From Bacillus sp. 123MFChir2 (GTDB lineage: Bacteria > Bacillota > Bacilli > Bacillales > Bacillaceae_G): 64,000 nucleotides of DNA. Position 1 is the stretch's first letter, and every line of letters begins with the position of its first letter. The notes beneath the pieces are model-generated. The model did no database searches and was not told where the DNA came from. It worked only from the letters and a program-made list of their open reading frames with translations. This document shows, piece by piece, positions 27,484 to 36,531 of this stretch. A program made the translations under genes and the position numbers. The DNA is taken from assembly GCF_000383235.1 (NCBI RefSeq), contig NZ_KB910931.1:1-64000 (forward strand). Reading direction: 5' to 3'.

Positions 27484-27990
27484 ATGTTAGGGTTACCTCG
27501 TGGTGAAGTTTTTTTAGTTCCTTGGACTGAGGAATGGGGAGTCGAATTTTTAAAAGAGAAACAATTAATCGAAAAACAAATTGGAGAATATATATTGGCA
27601 ATACACCATATTGGAAGTACTTCTATTCCCAATTTGAGTGCAAAACCTATTATTGATATTGCTATTGAATTATATGATTTTGAAGATGGTGCGAACTGTA
27701 TTGATGAGTTAGAACAGTTAAATTATAGGTATAGAAAAGATGTATTACCCGAAAGGTACTATTTTAATAAGGGCGAACCGAGAACACACCAAATTCATAT
27801 GTATGAAAAAGGTAATAAATATTTAATTGAACAATTGTGCTTTCGAGATTACTTAAAAAATAATGAAACGGCTCGAATTGAGTATGAACATTTAAAAATT
27901 CAACTTTCACAGGAAAATCCAAATAATAAATATAAATATGCAGATGACAAAACAAACTTTGTAAAATCTATATTAGCTAACTTACAATGA
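27484..27990 (+). CDS. GrpB-family (UPF0157) nucleotidyltransferase-fold protein
   Basis: 168 residues. HHIGSTSIPNLSAKPIIDI (about 39-57) is the GrpB signature, a nucleotidyltransferase-like fold seen alone or fused to dephospho-CoA kinase; the reaction is not known. The stop is followed by an IS-type transposase in the opposite direction. The start is ATG 27484, nine bases after AGAGGAG; an upstream GTG abuts that site. Confidence 0.85.
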   Translation: MLGLPRGEVFLVPWTEEWGVEFLKEKQLIEKQIGEYILAIHHIGSTSIPNLSAKPIIDIAIELYDFEDGANCIDELEQLNYRYRKDVLPERYYFNKGEPRTHQIHMYEKGNKYLIEQLCFRDYLKNNETARIEYEHLKIQLSQENPNNKYKYADDKTNFVKSILANLQ

Positions 27991-28038
27991 GTATATCCCA
28001 AACCAAAATTTACCATATAAAAAGAAATGACAGTTACC

Positions 28039-29182
28039 CTATGCCACATTTAGCTCGTTTTTAATACGAGCTAGTGGTACACCATTGGATGTTTGATGAT
28101 AGACAAATTCAATGATACTCCCTATTTTTGAAGTGCATATTTCTTGAATGGCCTCGTTAAATGTAGTTTTCTTCCATGCCATCGCAAAAATATAAGTAAA
28201 CTGAGCTAATAACCAAAAGCGTTTGATTGCCCGTTCACTTCTCATTTTTTTCATTTGCTTGAAATAGGTTTCGATACTCCAACGTTGGCTATAATGAGAT
28301 AAAATTTCTTCATTTGAGAGTTCTGTATCTGTGCTGATAAAACAACGCATGTTTTCTCGTTTTAAGGATTGGCTTGCTTTCCAACACATCAAAACGACGG
28401 CATCTTCAATGTCATTGAGTGCCCCTTCATACCGATAAACACGGTATGATTCTGTTCCGACTGTCACTAAGTCGGTGTCATTTTCTTGAATGTATTGGGC
28501 AAATTCTTTTGCCTGAAGCTTAATTCCTTTTGGATAGATCATACGATTTGTTTTTAGTCCACCGATTACGTGAATCCCTTTCGCTAACGCGGCTCGAATC
28601 AATTTTTTTGATGTAAACCATGTATCACAAAGAAGGTATGTTGGTTGTGATAGGCTAGAGAATTGATTAATCATATCGATAGAAAGCTGAATTTTACTTG
28701 GCGTTTTCTCTTTGTGATAAAGCTGAAAATCAAAAGGAAATGCTTTACCATTGCCTTTCACCATCATTTGAAGCACTTGATGTGACCAAACAGACTTTCC
28801 ATGAGTATGAGAGAAATGAAAAGCTGCCAATTCAGTCGGACGTTTTGCCCGTGACGAAGGCTTGGTCTTCTGACAAATTGTATCATCTATTAAAAGAAAC
28901 AACACGCTCTTTCTTTACTTGAGAAAGAGCGTGTTGTTTCATCATTCTCAATAGATATTCTTCATTCCATACACCGTTTTTCAAGAAATGACTGATGGTC
29001 GTACGGTGCCTTTTGTGATAACTATACGCATGAATTTCAGTTAGTTTACCCGTAAAACCAACACTTAAGGCACCATCTATAAAGTGAACCATATGATTCA
29101 TCACTGGTTTTGAAAAATAAAATGGTACATTCCATTTTGATAAAGTATTGTAGATTTCAGCTTGATATGATAGTCTAGTCAT
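28039..29182 (-). mobile_element. IS4-family transposase, frameshifted
   Basis: Two overlapping minus-strand frames (29182-28883 and 28905-28039) together give a full DDE transposase of about 380 residues. Asp in FLLIDDTICQK, Asp in LLCDTWFTS and the Y-2-R-3-E-6-K signature in YSQRWSIETYFKQMKK identify the IS4 type. The two frames join by a +1 shift in or near GTTGTTTCTTTT (28890-28905). This may be an inactivating indel or a programmed shift. I could not define terminal inverted repeats. Confidence 0.8.
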
Positions 29183-29360
29183 TGGACAAATACGCTCCTT
29201 GGTTAGATTATTGGGTCAGAGCTTTAATCTTAAATCAAGTTTACGTGTTTGTCTTTTTTTATTTTTAAAAAATGGAAATATTTTGAATTGATTTTACTCA
29301 TTTTAAGTTAGCTAAAATAAATGTTTAAAGGGGGCGATTCTTACTTATTTGCCACTCGAA

Positions 29361-29406
29361 AAAGTAAGCGTATTTGAAATAAAACTCAAATACGCTTATT
29401 ATTTTG
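29361..29406. repeat. 13-bp inverted repeat in the 29.2-29.5 kb spacer
   Basis: TAAGCGTATTTGA (29365-29377) pairs perfectly with TCAAATACGCTTA (29386-29398), flanked by A- and T-rich ends. It resembles a terminator but follows no plus-strand gene; it might be a remnant. Confidence 0.55.
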
Positions 29407-29436
29407 AAAAAATTCAACAATCAAGTTAAATGGATT

Positions 29437-29515
29437 CTAAAACAAAGAGAAGAAAGCAGGTGCAGGTCATTTCTTGTTCTACATAGTAGCGATTTATAGA
29501 TTGAAAATCAAAATG
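29437..29515. repeat. dispersed repeat, possible 3' fragment (copy D)
   Basis: ACAAAGAGAAGAAAGCAGG ... TAGTAGCGATTTATAGA ... TTGAAAATCAAAATGGAT follows the order of the last third of copy C (40823-40897) but is more diverged. No gene is seen in 29183-29540. Confidence 0.35.
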
Positions 29516-29540
29516 GATATATATCGATATTTTTAAACGC

Positions 29541-30074
29541 TCATTTAAACTGAAAAATATTTGTCTTTCGTAATTCATAGATCACTTTAGTAAGCACGCC
29601 ATTATAATTTTCACGCGTTAATTCATACATTTTCATACTACTATGAGACTTTATGTCATCTATTTTAGGATGAGAAGCATAATAGATTGTTCCTAACACA
29701 GTTTGAGAGCTTTGCATTAATTGATTAATAGTAGATAGAAATTTTGGAGATGAGATTTGCATAGGGCCAATTTCATCTATCACTATAATCTTATTTTTGT
29801 TATTTTGGACTGAGTCAATAGCAATACTTTCAAATTCGGAAACGTTTACGCCATATCTGCCTACTCTAATATCACTGTTAAAATTAATATCTGCAATTAC
29901 CGATTCGTCTCCATTTAGAGAGATAATTTTAAACCCCGTTCTATTAGAATTCTCTACAATTTCATCTGTATAAAATCCACTAAAGTTTTCTACTCCAATT
30001 TCGCTTATTATTTTCTTTAGAGCTGTGGTTTTACCTATTCTTGGCTTACCAGTTAGAAAAAAATGATTTTCCAT
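29541..30074 (-). CDS. THEP1-type nucleoside-triphosphatase
   Basis: 177 residues. Walker A in LTGKPRIGKTT and Walker B in KIIVIDEIGPM with the SSPKF that follows are typical of the NTPase_1/THEP1 family, small NTPases of unclear role. AGGAGG abuts ATG 30086 directly, so I prefer ATG 30074, although 12 bases is a long spacing. No partner genes. Confidence 0.78.
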   Translation of the reverse strand: MENHFFLTGKPRIGKTTALKKIISEIGVENFSGFYTDEIVENSNRTGFKIISLNGDESVIADINFNSDIRVGRYGVNVSEFESIAIDSVQNNKNKIIVIDEIGPMQISSPKFLSTINQLMQSSQTVLGTIYYASHPKIDDIKSHSSMKMYELTRENYNGVLTKVIYELRKTNIFQFK

Positions 30075-30119
30075 AAAGATATGCATCCTCCTGTGTCGTA
30101 AAAGTAACTACGTAATGAA

Positions 30120-30560
30120 TTAGAGTTGTTTCGTTTTACTATTTTGTAAATGTGGACACTTAGCGAGTATAGTTGTGATAAATAATTCTTCGTTTTCTGG
30201 TGATAGTTTGACGCTGCCGAATAGAGCGTTAGGATAGTGAATTTCTACACCGTGAAAAGCAGCTGCGGGGCGGAAGCCCATCATCATATCATCGGTTGGA
30301 TGAATTTTTGTAATATTTACGTAGGGAACATTGCACCAAAAAGGACCGCATCTTGCATATAAACTCTTTTCTCGTAATTCGTAGCGAATTCCGAATATAA
30401 TCCATAACATAAATAAGTCAAATATTAGAATGACACTAGGAATAACAATCCAATCTACAGAGTTCAATGTGTTATCTAACCAAAGCGGAAGAGAAAGGAG
30501 TATGTTAGATAATAGAATAATTCCAATCGCTTGAAGATGGGGACTTCTTTTGGAAATACG
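30120..30560 (-). CDS. membrane PH-domain (bPH) protein, 5' end uncertain
   Basis: The frame has two membrane helices (QAIGIILLSNILLSLPLWLD, then WIVIPSVILIFDLFMLWIIF) and a small PH-like domain (LREKSLYARCGPFWCNVPYV). It is open to 30560 but has no ATG, GTG or TTG with a ribosome binding site there; the first TTG is at 30467, after the first helix. Either translation begins at a rare codon or a small indel has removed the start, in which case it is a decaying gene. Function unknown. Confidence 0.5.
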   Translation of the reverse strand, partial: RISKRSPHLQAIGIILLSNILLSLPLWLDNTLNSVDWIVIPSVILIFDLFMLWIIFGIRYELREKSLYARCGPFWCNVPYVNITKIHPTDDMMMGFRPAAAFHGVEIHYPNALFGSVKLSPENEELFITTILAKCPHLQNSKTKQL

Positions 30561-30592
30561 TTAAAGATTACAAAAAATCATCAATCTTGACA

Positions 30593-30637
30593 TGAAACCA
30601 AAAGGTGTTATATTCTATTGGAGTGAAACCAAAAGGT
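30593..30637 (+). promoter_or_regulatory. direct-repeat operator of the SRPBCC-ArsR operon
   Basis: TGAAACCAAAAGGT occurs at 30593-30606 and again at 30624-30637, 31 bp (about three helical turns) apart, just before the operon. Each carries an ACC-AAAA-GGT dyad. Likely the binding site for the ArsR-type protein encoded by the second gene. Confidence 0.6.
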
Positions 30638-30671
30638 TGTATTTTAAAATCAGGAAAGAAGGAAAAGTAAT

Positions 30672-31091
30672 ATGAACGCATTACAAGATATTAAGCAAAC
30701 AATTGTGCTAGAAGCACCTATTCAAAAAGTATGGGATACAGTATCAACTGCAGAAGGTATTGCATTATGGTTTATGCCAAATGATTTTCAACTAGAAGTA
30801 GGACATGAATTTCATATTCAATCTCCATTTGGACCATCTCCATGTAAAGTATTAGAAATCGATGCTCCTCATCATCTTTCTTTTGCATGGGATACGGATG
30901 GCTGGATTGTTTCATTTCTTTTAAAAGATTTAGGCGATAAAACTGAATTTACACTTATTCATGGCGGCTGGAAAGAGCCTGACTTTATTCTTCCGAAACC
31001 AAATGAGAAAAGTTCTGTTATCCGTGAGAATATGGCATTTGGTTGGATGGCCATTGTGAACGAAAAACTGAAAAAGGTTATTGAAGGCTAA
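30672..31091 (+). CDS. SRPBCC-family protein (AHSA1-like)
   Basis: 139 residues of the START/SRPBCC fold, beginning with [20 protein letters not shown] and WFMPNDF, typical of the AHA1-like group in bacilli. It binds a hydrophobic ligand in related proteins; role unknown. Ribosome binding site AGAAGGAAAAG before the ATG. The next gene starts on the base after its stop, so both form one operon, a very common AHSA1-ArsR pair. Confidence 0.88.
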   Translation: MNALQDIKQTIVLEAPIQKVWDTVSTAEGIALWFMPNDFQLEVGHEFHIQSPFGPSPCKVLEIDAPHHLSFAWDTDGWIVSFLLKDLGDKTEFTLIHGGWKEPDFILPKPNEKSSVIRENMAFGWMAIVNEKLKKVIEG

Positions 31092-31463
31092 GTGTCTCCA
31101 TCAGCAGAAAGTTACGATGTATTCCAAGCGATTGCTGACCCAACTCGTAGAGAGGTACTTCGATTACTAGCAGAAAAAGAATTGCCTATTTCAGAAATAA
31201 CGTCTCATTTTCCGATTAGCCGTACAGCTGTCACAAAACATCTTCACATTCTTTCAGAGGCAAAGCTAGTCAGTGGAAAGAAGGTAGGAAGAGAAAAAAT
31301 TTATCAGCTGCAGCCAGAACCTTTACAAGAGTTAAAGCAGTGGCTTTCGTTTTACGAACAATTTTGGAATAATAAATTATCCATTTTGAAACATGTAGTT
31401 GAAAATGGAGAGAACAGTGAATTGAAAATTATTGAAACAAAATTGAATGAACAACGGGAATAA
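31092..31463 (+). CDS. ArsR-family transcriptional regulator
   Basis: 123 residues. Winged HTH in DPTRREVLRLLAEKELPISE with recognition helix SRTAVTKHLHILSEAKLV; no metal-binding Cys pairs, so it is not a metal sensor of the classical kind. GTG start directly after the SRPBCC stop (TAA|GTG), reading coupled. It probably represses its own operon through the direct repeats at 30593-30637. Confidence 0.88.
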   Translation: MSPSAESYDVFQAIADPTRREVLRLLAEKELPISEITSHFPISRTAVTKHLHILSEAKLVSGKKVGREKIYQLQPEPLQELKQWLSFYEQFWNNKLSILKHVVENGENSELKIIETKLNEQRE

Positions 31464-31484
31464 GAGAATTCCCTTGCACACACT

Positions 31485-31531
31485 AAAAAGGGCATGTTTT
31501 GAACGATTTGTTTTAAACATGCCCTTTTTCA
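31485..31531 (+). terminator. intrinsic terminator
   Basis: AAAAAGGGCATGTTT pairs with AAACATGCCCTTTTT (15 bp) at the end of the SRPBCC-ArsR operon. Confidence 0.9.
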
Positions 31532-31607
31532 TTTAATACATAAGGTTAAGACTAACCTGAAAAAGGTAATACTGTGTATAGATTGCTATAAAGGGAATGG
31601 ATTGTAG

Positions 31608-32105
31608 ATGAACATCGTTTTAGAAAGTATTATATTAATCGCTACAGGTATTATTGTTTTGAAATTAGCAGGTAGCAAGTCTCTTAGTCAAATGACAAGA
31701 GCTGAAATTATTGTCGTTGTATCTATTGGTCGGATTATTGTAGAGCCAGTGTTAAGTAAGAAGTTAGGGCCAACTATATTAGCTGCATGTATCTTTTCTG
31801 TTGTTTTACTAATCATTCATCATTTAGAGATGAAATCACGAAAGGTGGAACGATTTCTAGATGGTAACACGATTGTTATTATTAAAGATGGAAAAATTAT
31901 AAAGGATAACTTAAATCGTGCCAAAATGACAGAGCAGCAATTATTTATGTATTTACGAGAACAAGGAATTCATGATATTCAAACATTGCAGCAAGTAACT
32001 GCAGAGCCAAACGGTCGTATCGGTTACCAATTAACCGCTCAAGCACAACCAGTTACTCGTGAAGTGTTGGAGAAGGTACTGCGACAGTATCTTTCTAAAG
32101 AATAG
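31608..32105 (+). CDS. DUF421 membrane protein (YetF-like)
   Basis: 165 residues. Two to three N-terminal helices with GSKSLSQMTRAEIIVVVSIG and a cytosolic C-terminal part with VIIKDGKIIKDNLNRAKMTE and QQLFMYLREQGI are the DUF421/YetF pattern. Bacilli carry several such proteins, some spore-linked; the biochemical role is unknown. Convergent with the MocR gene 5 bp away, with no terminator seen between. Confidence 0.85.
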   Translation: MNIVLESIILIATGIIVLKLAGSKSLSQMTRAEIIVVVSIGRIIVEPVLSKKLGPTILAACIFSVVLLIIHHLEMKSRKVERFLDGNTIVIIKDGKIIKDNLNRAKMTEQQLFMYLREQGIHDIQTLQQVTAEPNGRIGYQLTAQAQPVTREVLEKVLRQYLSKE

Positions 32106-32110
32106 GGTGT

Positions 32111-33547
32111 CTATCCATGGGAATCTAAAATTACTCTACGTAACTTTTGGAGTCCAATAATTAAATCTTGATCATTTAGCGTAGAGTAACTGATACGCAT
32201 ATACTCGTGTTTTGATTGATGAACAAAGCAAGCTGTTCCAGGTAAAAAGGAAATGTCAGCTTCATTTGCTTTTTTTAGTAATGCAAATGAAGTCATTGCA
32301 TCTGGAAGGGAGATCCACAAATTAAAGCCGCCTTTTGGTACTTGAAAATGAATTGTATCCGTTAAAGAACTAAGGATTTCTACTGTAGTATCACGACGAA
32401 TTTGTAAGGCAGTTCTTAGTTTTTTTAAATGATTCTTCATTCTTTCTGTCCGCAAAAAAGGTAGAATAGCTTTTTGCGTTATTAGTGGACTACCTATATC
32501 CATTAATGCTTTCCCAGCACATAACCAATCAAATACAGGTCCTTCTGCGAGTAAGGCTGCAATACGAAGCCCTGGTGCTAACGTTTTGCTGAATCCTTTT
32601 AAATAAATGACATGACCGTTCTTATCAAAATGCTTAATAGGAGTCGGAAGCTCAATATCATTAAAATAGATCTCACCAAAATGGTCATCTTCAATAATAA
32701 AAAAATGATAAAATTCTGCTAGTTCTATAAGTTCTTTTCTACGTTGTTCACTCATTAATGTTCCAGTAGGGTTATGAAAAGCAGGATTCACGTATAACAA
32801 AACTGGATTATTCTTTTGACATACTTCATCTAATAAATCAGAACGGATGCCTTGTTCATCAAGCTCAACGGGAATAACGTTGATTCCTTTATTAATAAAC
32901 ACATCAATGGCAGCACCGTAGCACGGACTTTCTACTATTACAGTGTCGCCTGGTTTTAACAATGTTTGAGTAATTAAATCAATTCCTTGCTGAGCACCAC
33001 TTGTAATTAATAAATGAGCAGGATCAGCTGTTAATTCTTGATAGTCTTTTAAATATTTGCTGATTTCCACGCGAAGCTCTTCATCACCTTGCACAGGTCC
33101 GTATGTGGCTAACAGCATTTTGTCTGTGTCTAATATTTTTTGCATTTCGCTTGATAGAAACGGACTAGGTAAAAGACGTGGGTAAAGAACGGCCTGTGAA
33201 AAATCGTAATACTTTTTGTGGCGATTGATAATATATTGAGACCTTATTACATTAACAGCTTTCAAATGTTGCCAGTCATAAGGATCATGTACACTTCGAG
33301 AAGTATCCCTTTTTCCTCTTATGTAAACTCCTTTTCCAGGTTGTATATATACATAGCCTTTTGCCTCAAGCCATTTATATGCTTTACGAACGGTTAATAC
33401 ACTGATTTTTAAATCATTTGCCATAGTACGTAGAGAAGGGAGAACGTCTCCGTCTGCTAATATTCCACCTTGAATACGCTGCACAACTTGTTCGTAGATT
33501 TGTTGATAGAATGGTATAGCTGATTCTTTTCGAAGTACAATCTTCAT
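32111..33547 (-). CDS. MocR-type regulator (GntR HTH fused to aminotransferase)
   Basis: 478 residues. GntR HTH at about 10-75 (VLPSLRTMANDLKISVLTVR); aminotransferase domain with HNPTGT and the PLP lysine in YLKGFSKTLAPGLRI. Start ATG 33547 behind AGGTGAG; the longer frame to 33577 lacks a site. Divergent from the EamA gene at 33693 across 145 bp, so the pair mirrors 9.3-11.7 kb. It likely senses PLP or an amino acid and controls the transporter. Confidence 0.9.
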   Translation of the reverse strand: MKIVLRKESAIPFYQQIYEQVVQRIQGGILADGDVLPSLRTMANDLKISVLTVRKAYKWLEAKGYVYIQPGKGVYIRGKRDTSRSVHDPYDWQHLKAVNVIRSQYIINRHKKYYDFSQAVLYPRLLPSPFLSSEMQKILDTDKMLLATYGPVQGDEELRVEISKYLKDYQELTADPAHLLITSGAQQGIDLITQTLLKPGDTVIVESPCYGAAIDVFINKGINVIPVELDEQGIRSDLLDEVCQKNNPVLLYVNPAFHNPTGTLMSEQRRKELIELAEFYHFFIIEDDHFGEIYFNDIELPTPIKHFDKNGHVIYLKGFSKTLAPGLRIAALLAEGPVFDWLCAGKALMDIGSPLITQKAILPFLRTERMKNHLKKLRTALQIRRDTTVEILSSLTDTIHFQVPKGGFNLWISLPDAMTSFALLKKANEADISFLPGTACFVHQSKHEYMRISYSTLNDQDLIIGLQKLRRVILDSHG

Positions 33548-33692
33548 GATCTCACCTAATCTTCTTTTTATTTTCATTTAAACCGAAAAAAACTTTATAA
33601 TCAACTGAAAATTCATATAACTGTTATATAGCAAGGTGTACTGTTATACGATGTTTCCTCTATACTCATTTCAACAATGAAAGGGAGGAAAC

Positions 33693-34613
33693 ATGATGGT
33701 TATTTTTAATTATCTTCTTATTTGTATTATTTTTGGAACGACGTTTTTAATGATTAAAATAGGAATCGCAGCAGGAGCTCCGCCGCTTTTTTCAGCGGGG
33801 ATTCGTTTCTTTTTGGCAGGTATAATTGTGATTATGTTTTTTATCGTGAAACGGAAACAAGTTTTCCCATACCTTTTCATAAGAAGAATTATGTTCGCTG
33901 GCTTTTGTCTTACATTTATGACCTTCGCAACTTTATATTGGGCAGAACAGTATATCTCATCGGGATTAGCAGCTGTTCTTTCTGCTACAGGTCCAATGAT
34001 GATTTTATTACTTCAAACGAAACGAACGAGAATGAAATTGAGAAGGGAACAACTTTTTGCTCTTATACTTGCTCTTATAGGAGTAGTGTGCATTTCTTTA
34101 CCGGGTCTGCAGCAGCAATTTTCTTATATGTGGAGCATGGCTTGCTTTGTTATATTAGTAGGAGAATTTTTCTACGGAATGGGTACGATCTGTTCAAAGG
34201 AAATTTTATTAGATTTACCAAATGTCTCGCCATTTTTAATTAATGGCATTCAAATGTTGTATGGAGGTTTATTACTAATTGTTTTTTCTCTCTTATTAGA
34301 ACAACCTAATTTATCTACATTAACTACATGGAACGTTCAATGGCCGATTCTGTATTTAATATTTATCGGTTCGATAGGAGGGCATGGCTTATACTATTGG
34401 CTTTTATCCAAAACCAATCCTGTCTTTCCATCTACTTGGTTGTATGTTTCGCCGTTACTTGCTGTTATAACAGGATATATGTTTTTAAATGAACCAATTA
34501 AACCGGTAATGGGGATTGGTGCATGCTTTATCTTGATTGGTGTGTTTATGGCGAATCGATCCACGCTTGAGTTGTATTGGAAACATGGAAAACTATTGAA
34601 AAAAGAGATGTAA
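33693..34613 (+). CDS. EamA/DMT-family transporter
   Basis: 306 residues, about ten membrane helices in two EamA repeats; FGTTFLMIKIGIAAGAPPLF at the start and LNEPIKPVMGIGACFILIGV at the end are typical. Ribosome binding site GGGAGG before ATG 33693. Probable target of the divergent MocR protein. Substrate unknown. Confidence 0.9.
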   Translation: MMVIFNYLLICIIFGTTFLMIKIGIAAGAPPLFSAGIRFFLAGIIVIMFFIVKRKQVFPYLFIRRIMFAGFCLTFMTFATLYWAEQYISSGLAAVLSATGPMMILLLQTKRTRMKLRREQLFALILALIGVVCISLPGLQQQFSYMWSMACFVILVGEFFYGMGTICSKEILLDLPNVSPFLINGIQMLYGGLLLIVFSLLLEQPNLSTLTTWNVQWPILYLIFIGSIGGHGLYYWLLSKTNPVFPSTWLYVSPLLAVITGYMFLNEPIKPVMGIGACFILIGVFMANRSTLELYWKHGKLLKKEM

Positions 34614-34649
34614 GGTTTCTTTATTTCATTCATGATTTTTAAAGTTGAA

Positions 34650-34691
34650 AAGACGTCTTAAGGCTTGTTGTCTTATGGACGTCCTTTTTTT
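34650..34691 (+). terminator. terminator within duplicated relic segment
   Basis: GACGTCTTAAG pairs with CTTATGGACGTC and is followed by CTTTTTTT. The same stem, more perfect, is at 37550-37583. Confidence 0.75.
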
Positions 34692-34792
34692 GGGTAATAT
34701 ACTTTCGAAAGTTTGCTCATGACGGAACTTGTACCATTATGAGTATGTACAAGTTTATAGGCAAGTGCCTTTCCTAGTCCAGTGTCTTCAGA
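34673..34792 (-). pseudogene. histidine kinase C-terminal relic 1
   Basis: The minus strand reads SEDTGLGKALAYKLVHTHNG then 19 residues to KKGRP and a stop: a decayed ATP-binding G2 box and tail of a sensor kinase HATPase domain. It is clearly related to relic 2 at 37572-37709. Only the last 39 codons remain. The rest of the 34793-34950 spacer has no gene. Confidence 0.55.
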
Positions 34793-34953
34793 TGAGAAAT
34801 CAGTTGTTGTTCCGTGATAAAATTGTTGAAAAAAATTTTCTAACATATCAAAAATATACTGGTAGATTACGCAACATCTACTAATGTATCATTTAAATGA
34901 AGTTCATTAATTATTTTTAAATAAGAGACGGAAGTGAATTTTGTAACATTCTT

Positions 34954-35053
34954 CATATCAAAGTGGTATGAATGATACTTAACACCATACCACTAGTTAA
35001 AGAAAATACATATGTTGTGGACCTTTTGATATAGATATTGTTATGCAAAAATG
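34954..35053 (+). promoter_or_regulatory. promoter/operator of MocR-ddl operon, shared with alr
   Basis: AGTGGTATG (34962-34970) and CATACCACT (34986-34994) form a perfect 9-bp inverted repeat, half-sites 24 bp apart. TACATAT and TGTGGACCTTTTG follow. 34983-35053 matches 1377-1447 upstream of alr with equal spacing. It is the likely binding site of the MocR protein encoded just downstream. Confidence 0.65.
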
Positions 35054-35073
35054 ATAAGAAGGGGGGCAAGGAA

Positions 35074-36531
35074 GTGTTTAATGATTTTAAGTTTGTGGAT
35101 GATCGGCCAGTTTATGTTCAATTAAAGGATCATTTTAAAAAAATGATTATGAAAGGGCACCTGCTGGAGCACCAGAAGCTTCCGTCTACCCGAGAACTTA
35201 GTAAACTATTATCGGTTAGCAGAAATACTGTTCTCACTGCTTACGCGGATTTAGAACAAGCGGGTCTAATTTATGCAATAAAGGGAAAAGGAAATTTTGT
35301 AGGTGAGATTGAAACATCAAAAGCGCCATCCATCGAACTGAACTGGAAAGAAAAGGTCAATGAAGTTACCTTGCTAGCTGATGAATTAGATTTAATGAAG
35401 CACGGTGTTCGGTGGGAAAAAGACATGATTTCCTTCAATAGCATTGCTCCAGACGAAAAGCTTTTTGATGTTGAAAATTTTAAGAGAGCTTTTCTGACTC
35501 GAATGTCCATTGAAGGTGATATTATTTTGAACTACGGATATGCCAAAGGTTATAAACCTCTAATTGATTATCTTCTTCACTACATGGAAATGAAAGGTGT
35601 AGACATTTCAGGTAAAGATATTCTTATCACGAATGGCTTCACCGAGGGTTTGGACATTTTATTGTCTTCTTTAGCTAAAAAATCTGGACGTATTATTTGT
35701 GAGAATCCTACTCATCATGCTGCACTAAAACTTTTTCGATTACATGGGTTTGATATACACGGGATAGACATGAAAGATGATGGTATTGATATTGATCAAG
35801 TTGAGAAAAACTTATCCGAAATAGATTTTGATTTTGCATATCTAATTCCGTCCTATCATAATCCGACTGGGATCGTCACATCATCGGAAAAAAGGACTGA
35901 AATCATGAAACTTTTTTCAAAACACCAAATTCCTATCGTAGAGGATGGATTTAATGAGGAATTACGCTATTCAGGTTCCCATTTAGCTCCGTTAATGACT
36001 TTCGCCGGACTTGGCAACAATGTTATCTATATCAGCAGCTTTTCAAAAATTCTTTTTCCAGGGTTACGTGTTGGGTGGATTTTAGCAGATAAAGAATTAA
36101 TACACTGCTTAGAAAGTGTGAAAAGGGCACGGACGATTCATACATCCACACTGGATCAGGCAGTACTTTATCAATATTTACATGATGGTTATTTCGAAAA
36201 ATATTTAAAAAAGGCGAAGTCAGTTTATAAGAAAAAATACGAGCTAGCCGTTCATGCTTGCAATCAATATATTCCTTTTCAAAGAATGACTGGGGACGGT
36301 GGACTGCATCTTTTTATAGAATTAGAAAAAGGAATGGATTCACGCATACTTTTGAAAAAATGCTATCAAAAGGGAGTTGTTTTTTCTCCAGGGGATGTTT
36401 TTTACACAGATGGAGGGGGAAGTAATACTTTTCGATTAGGATTCTCGCGGTTAAAAGAAGAGGATATTGTTCATGGAATTAAAATAATTGGCGATACCTT
36501 AAAAAATGAAAATTGGGAGTTGGAAAAATGA
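35074..36531 (+). CDS. MocR-type regulator, DdlR-like, upstream of ddl
   Basis: 485 residues. GntR HTH at about 1-75 (KLPSTRELSKLLSVSRNTVL); aminotransferase domain with HNPTGI and PLP lysine in YISSFSKILFPGLRVGWIL. Start GTG 35074 after AAGGGGGGCAAG; an upstream in-frame TTG at 35038 has none. It overlaps ddl by 4 bp. In Brevibacillus brevis a MocR protein next to ddl, DdlR, activates ddl transcription; position and pairing make this the equivalent. The promoter module copy before alr suggests it also acts there. Confidence 0.88.
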   Translation: MFNDFKFVDDRPVYVQLKDHFKKMIMKGHLLEHQKLPSTRELSKLLSVSRNTVLTAYADLEQAGLIYAIKGKGNFVGEIETSKAPSIELNWKEKVNEVTLLADELDLMKHGVRWEKDMISFNSIAPDEKLFDVENFKRAFLTRMSIEGDIILNYGYAKGYKPLIDYLLHYMEMKGVDISGKDILITNGFTEGLDILLSSLAKKSGRIICENPTHHAALKLFRLHGFDIHGIDMKDDGIDIDQVEKNLSEIDFDFAYLIPSYHNPTGIVTSSEKRTEIMKLFSKHQIPIVEDGFNEELRYSGSHLAPLMTFAGLGNNVIYISSFSKILFPGLRVGWILADKELIHCLESVKRARTIHTSTLDQAVLYQYLHDGYFEKYLKKAKSVYKKKYELAVHACNQYIPFQRMTGDGGLHLFIELEKGMDSRILLKKCYQKGVVFSPGDVFYTDGGGSNTFRLGFSRLKEEDIVHGIKIIGDTLKNENWELEK

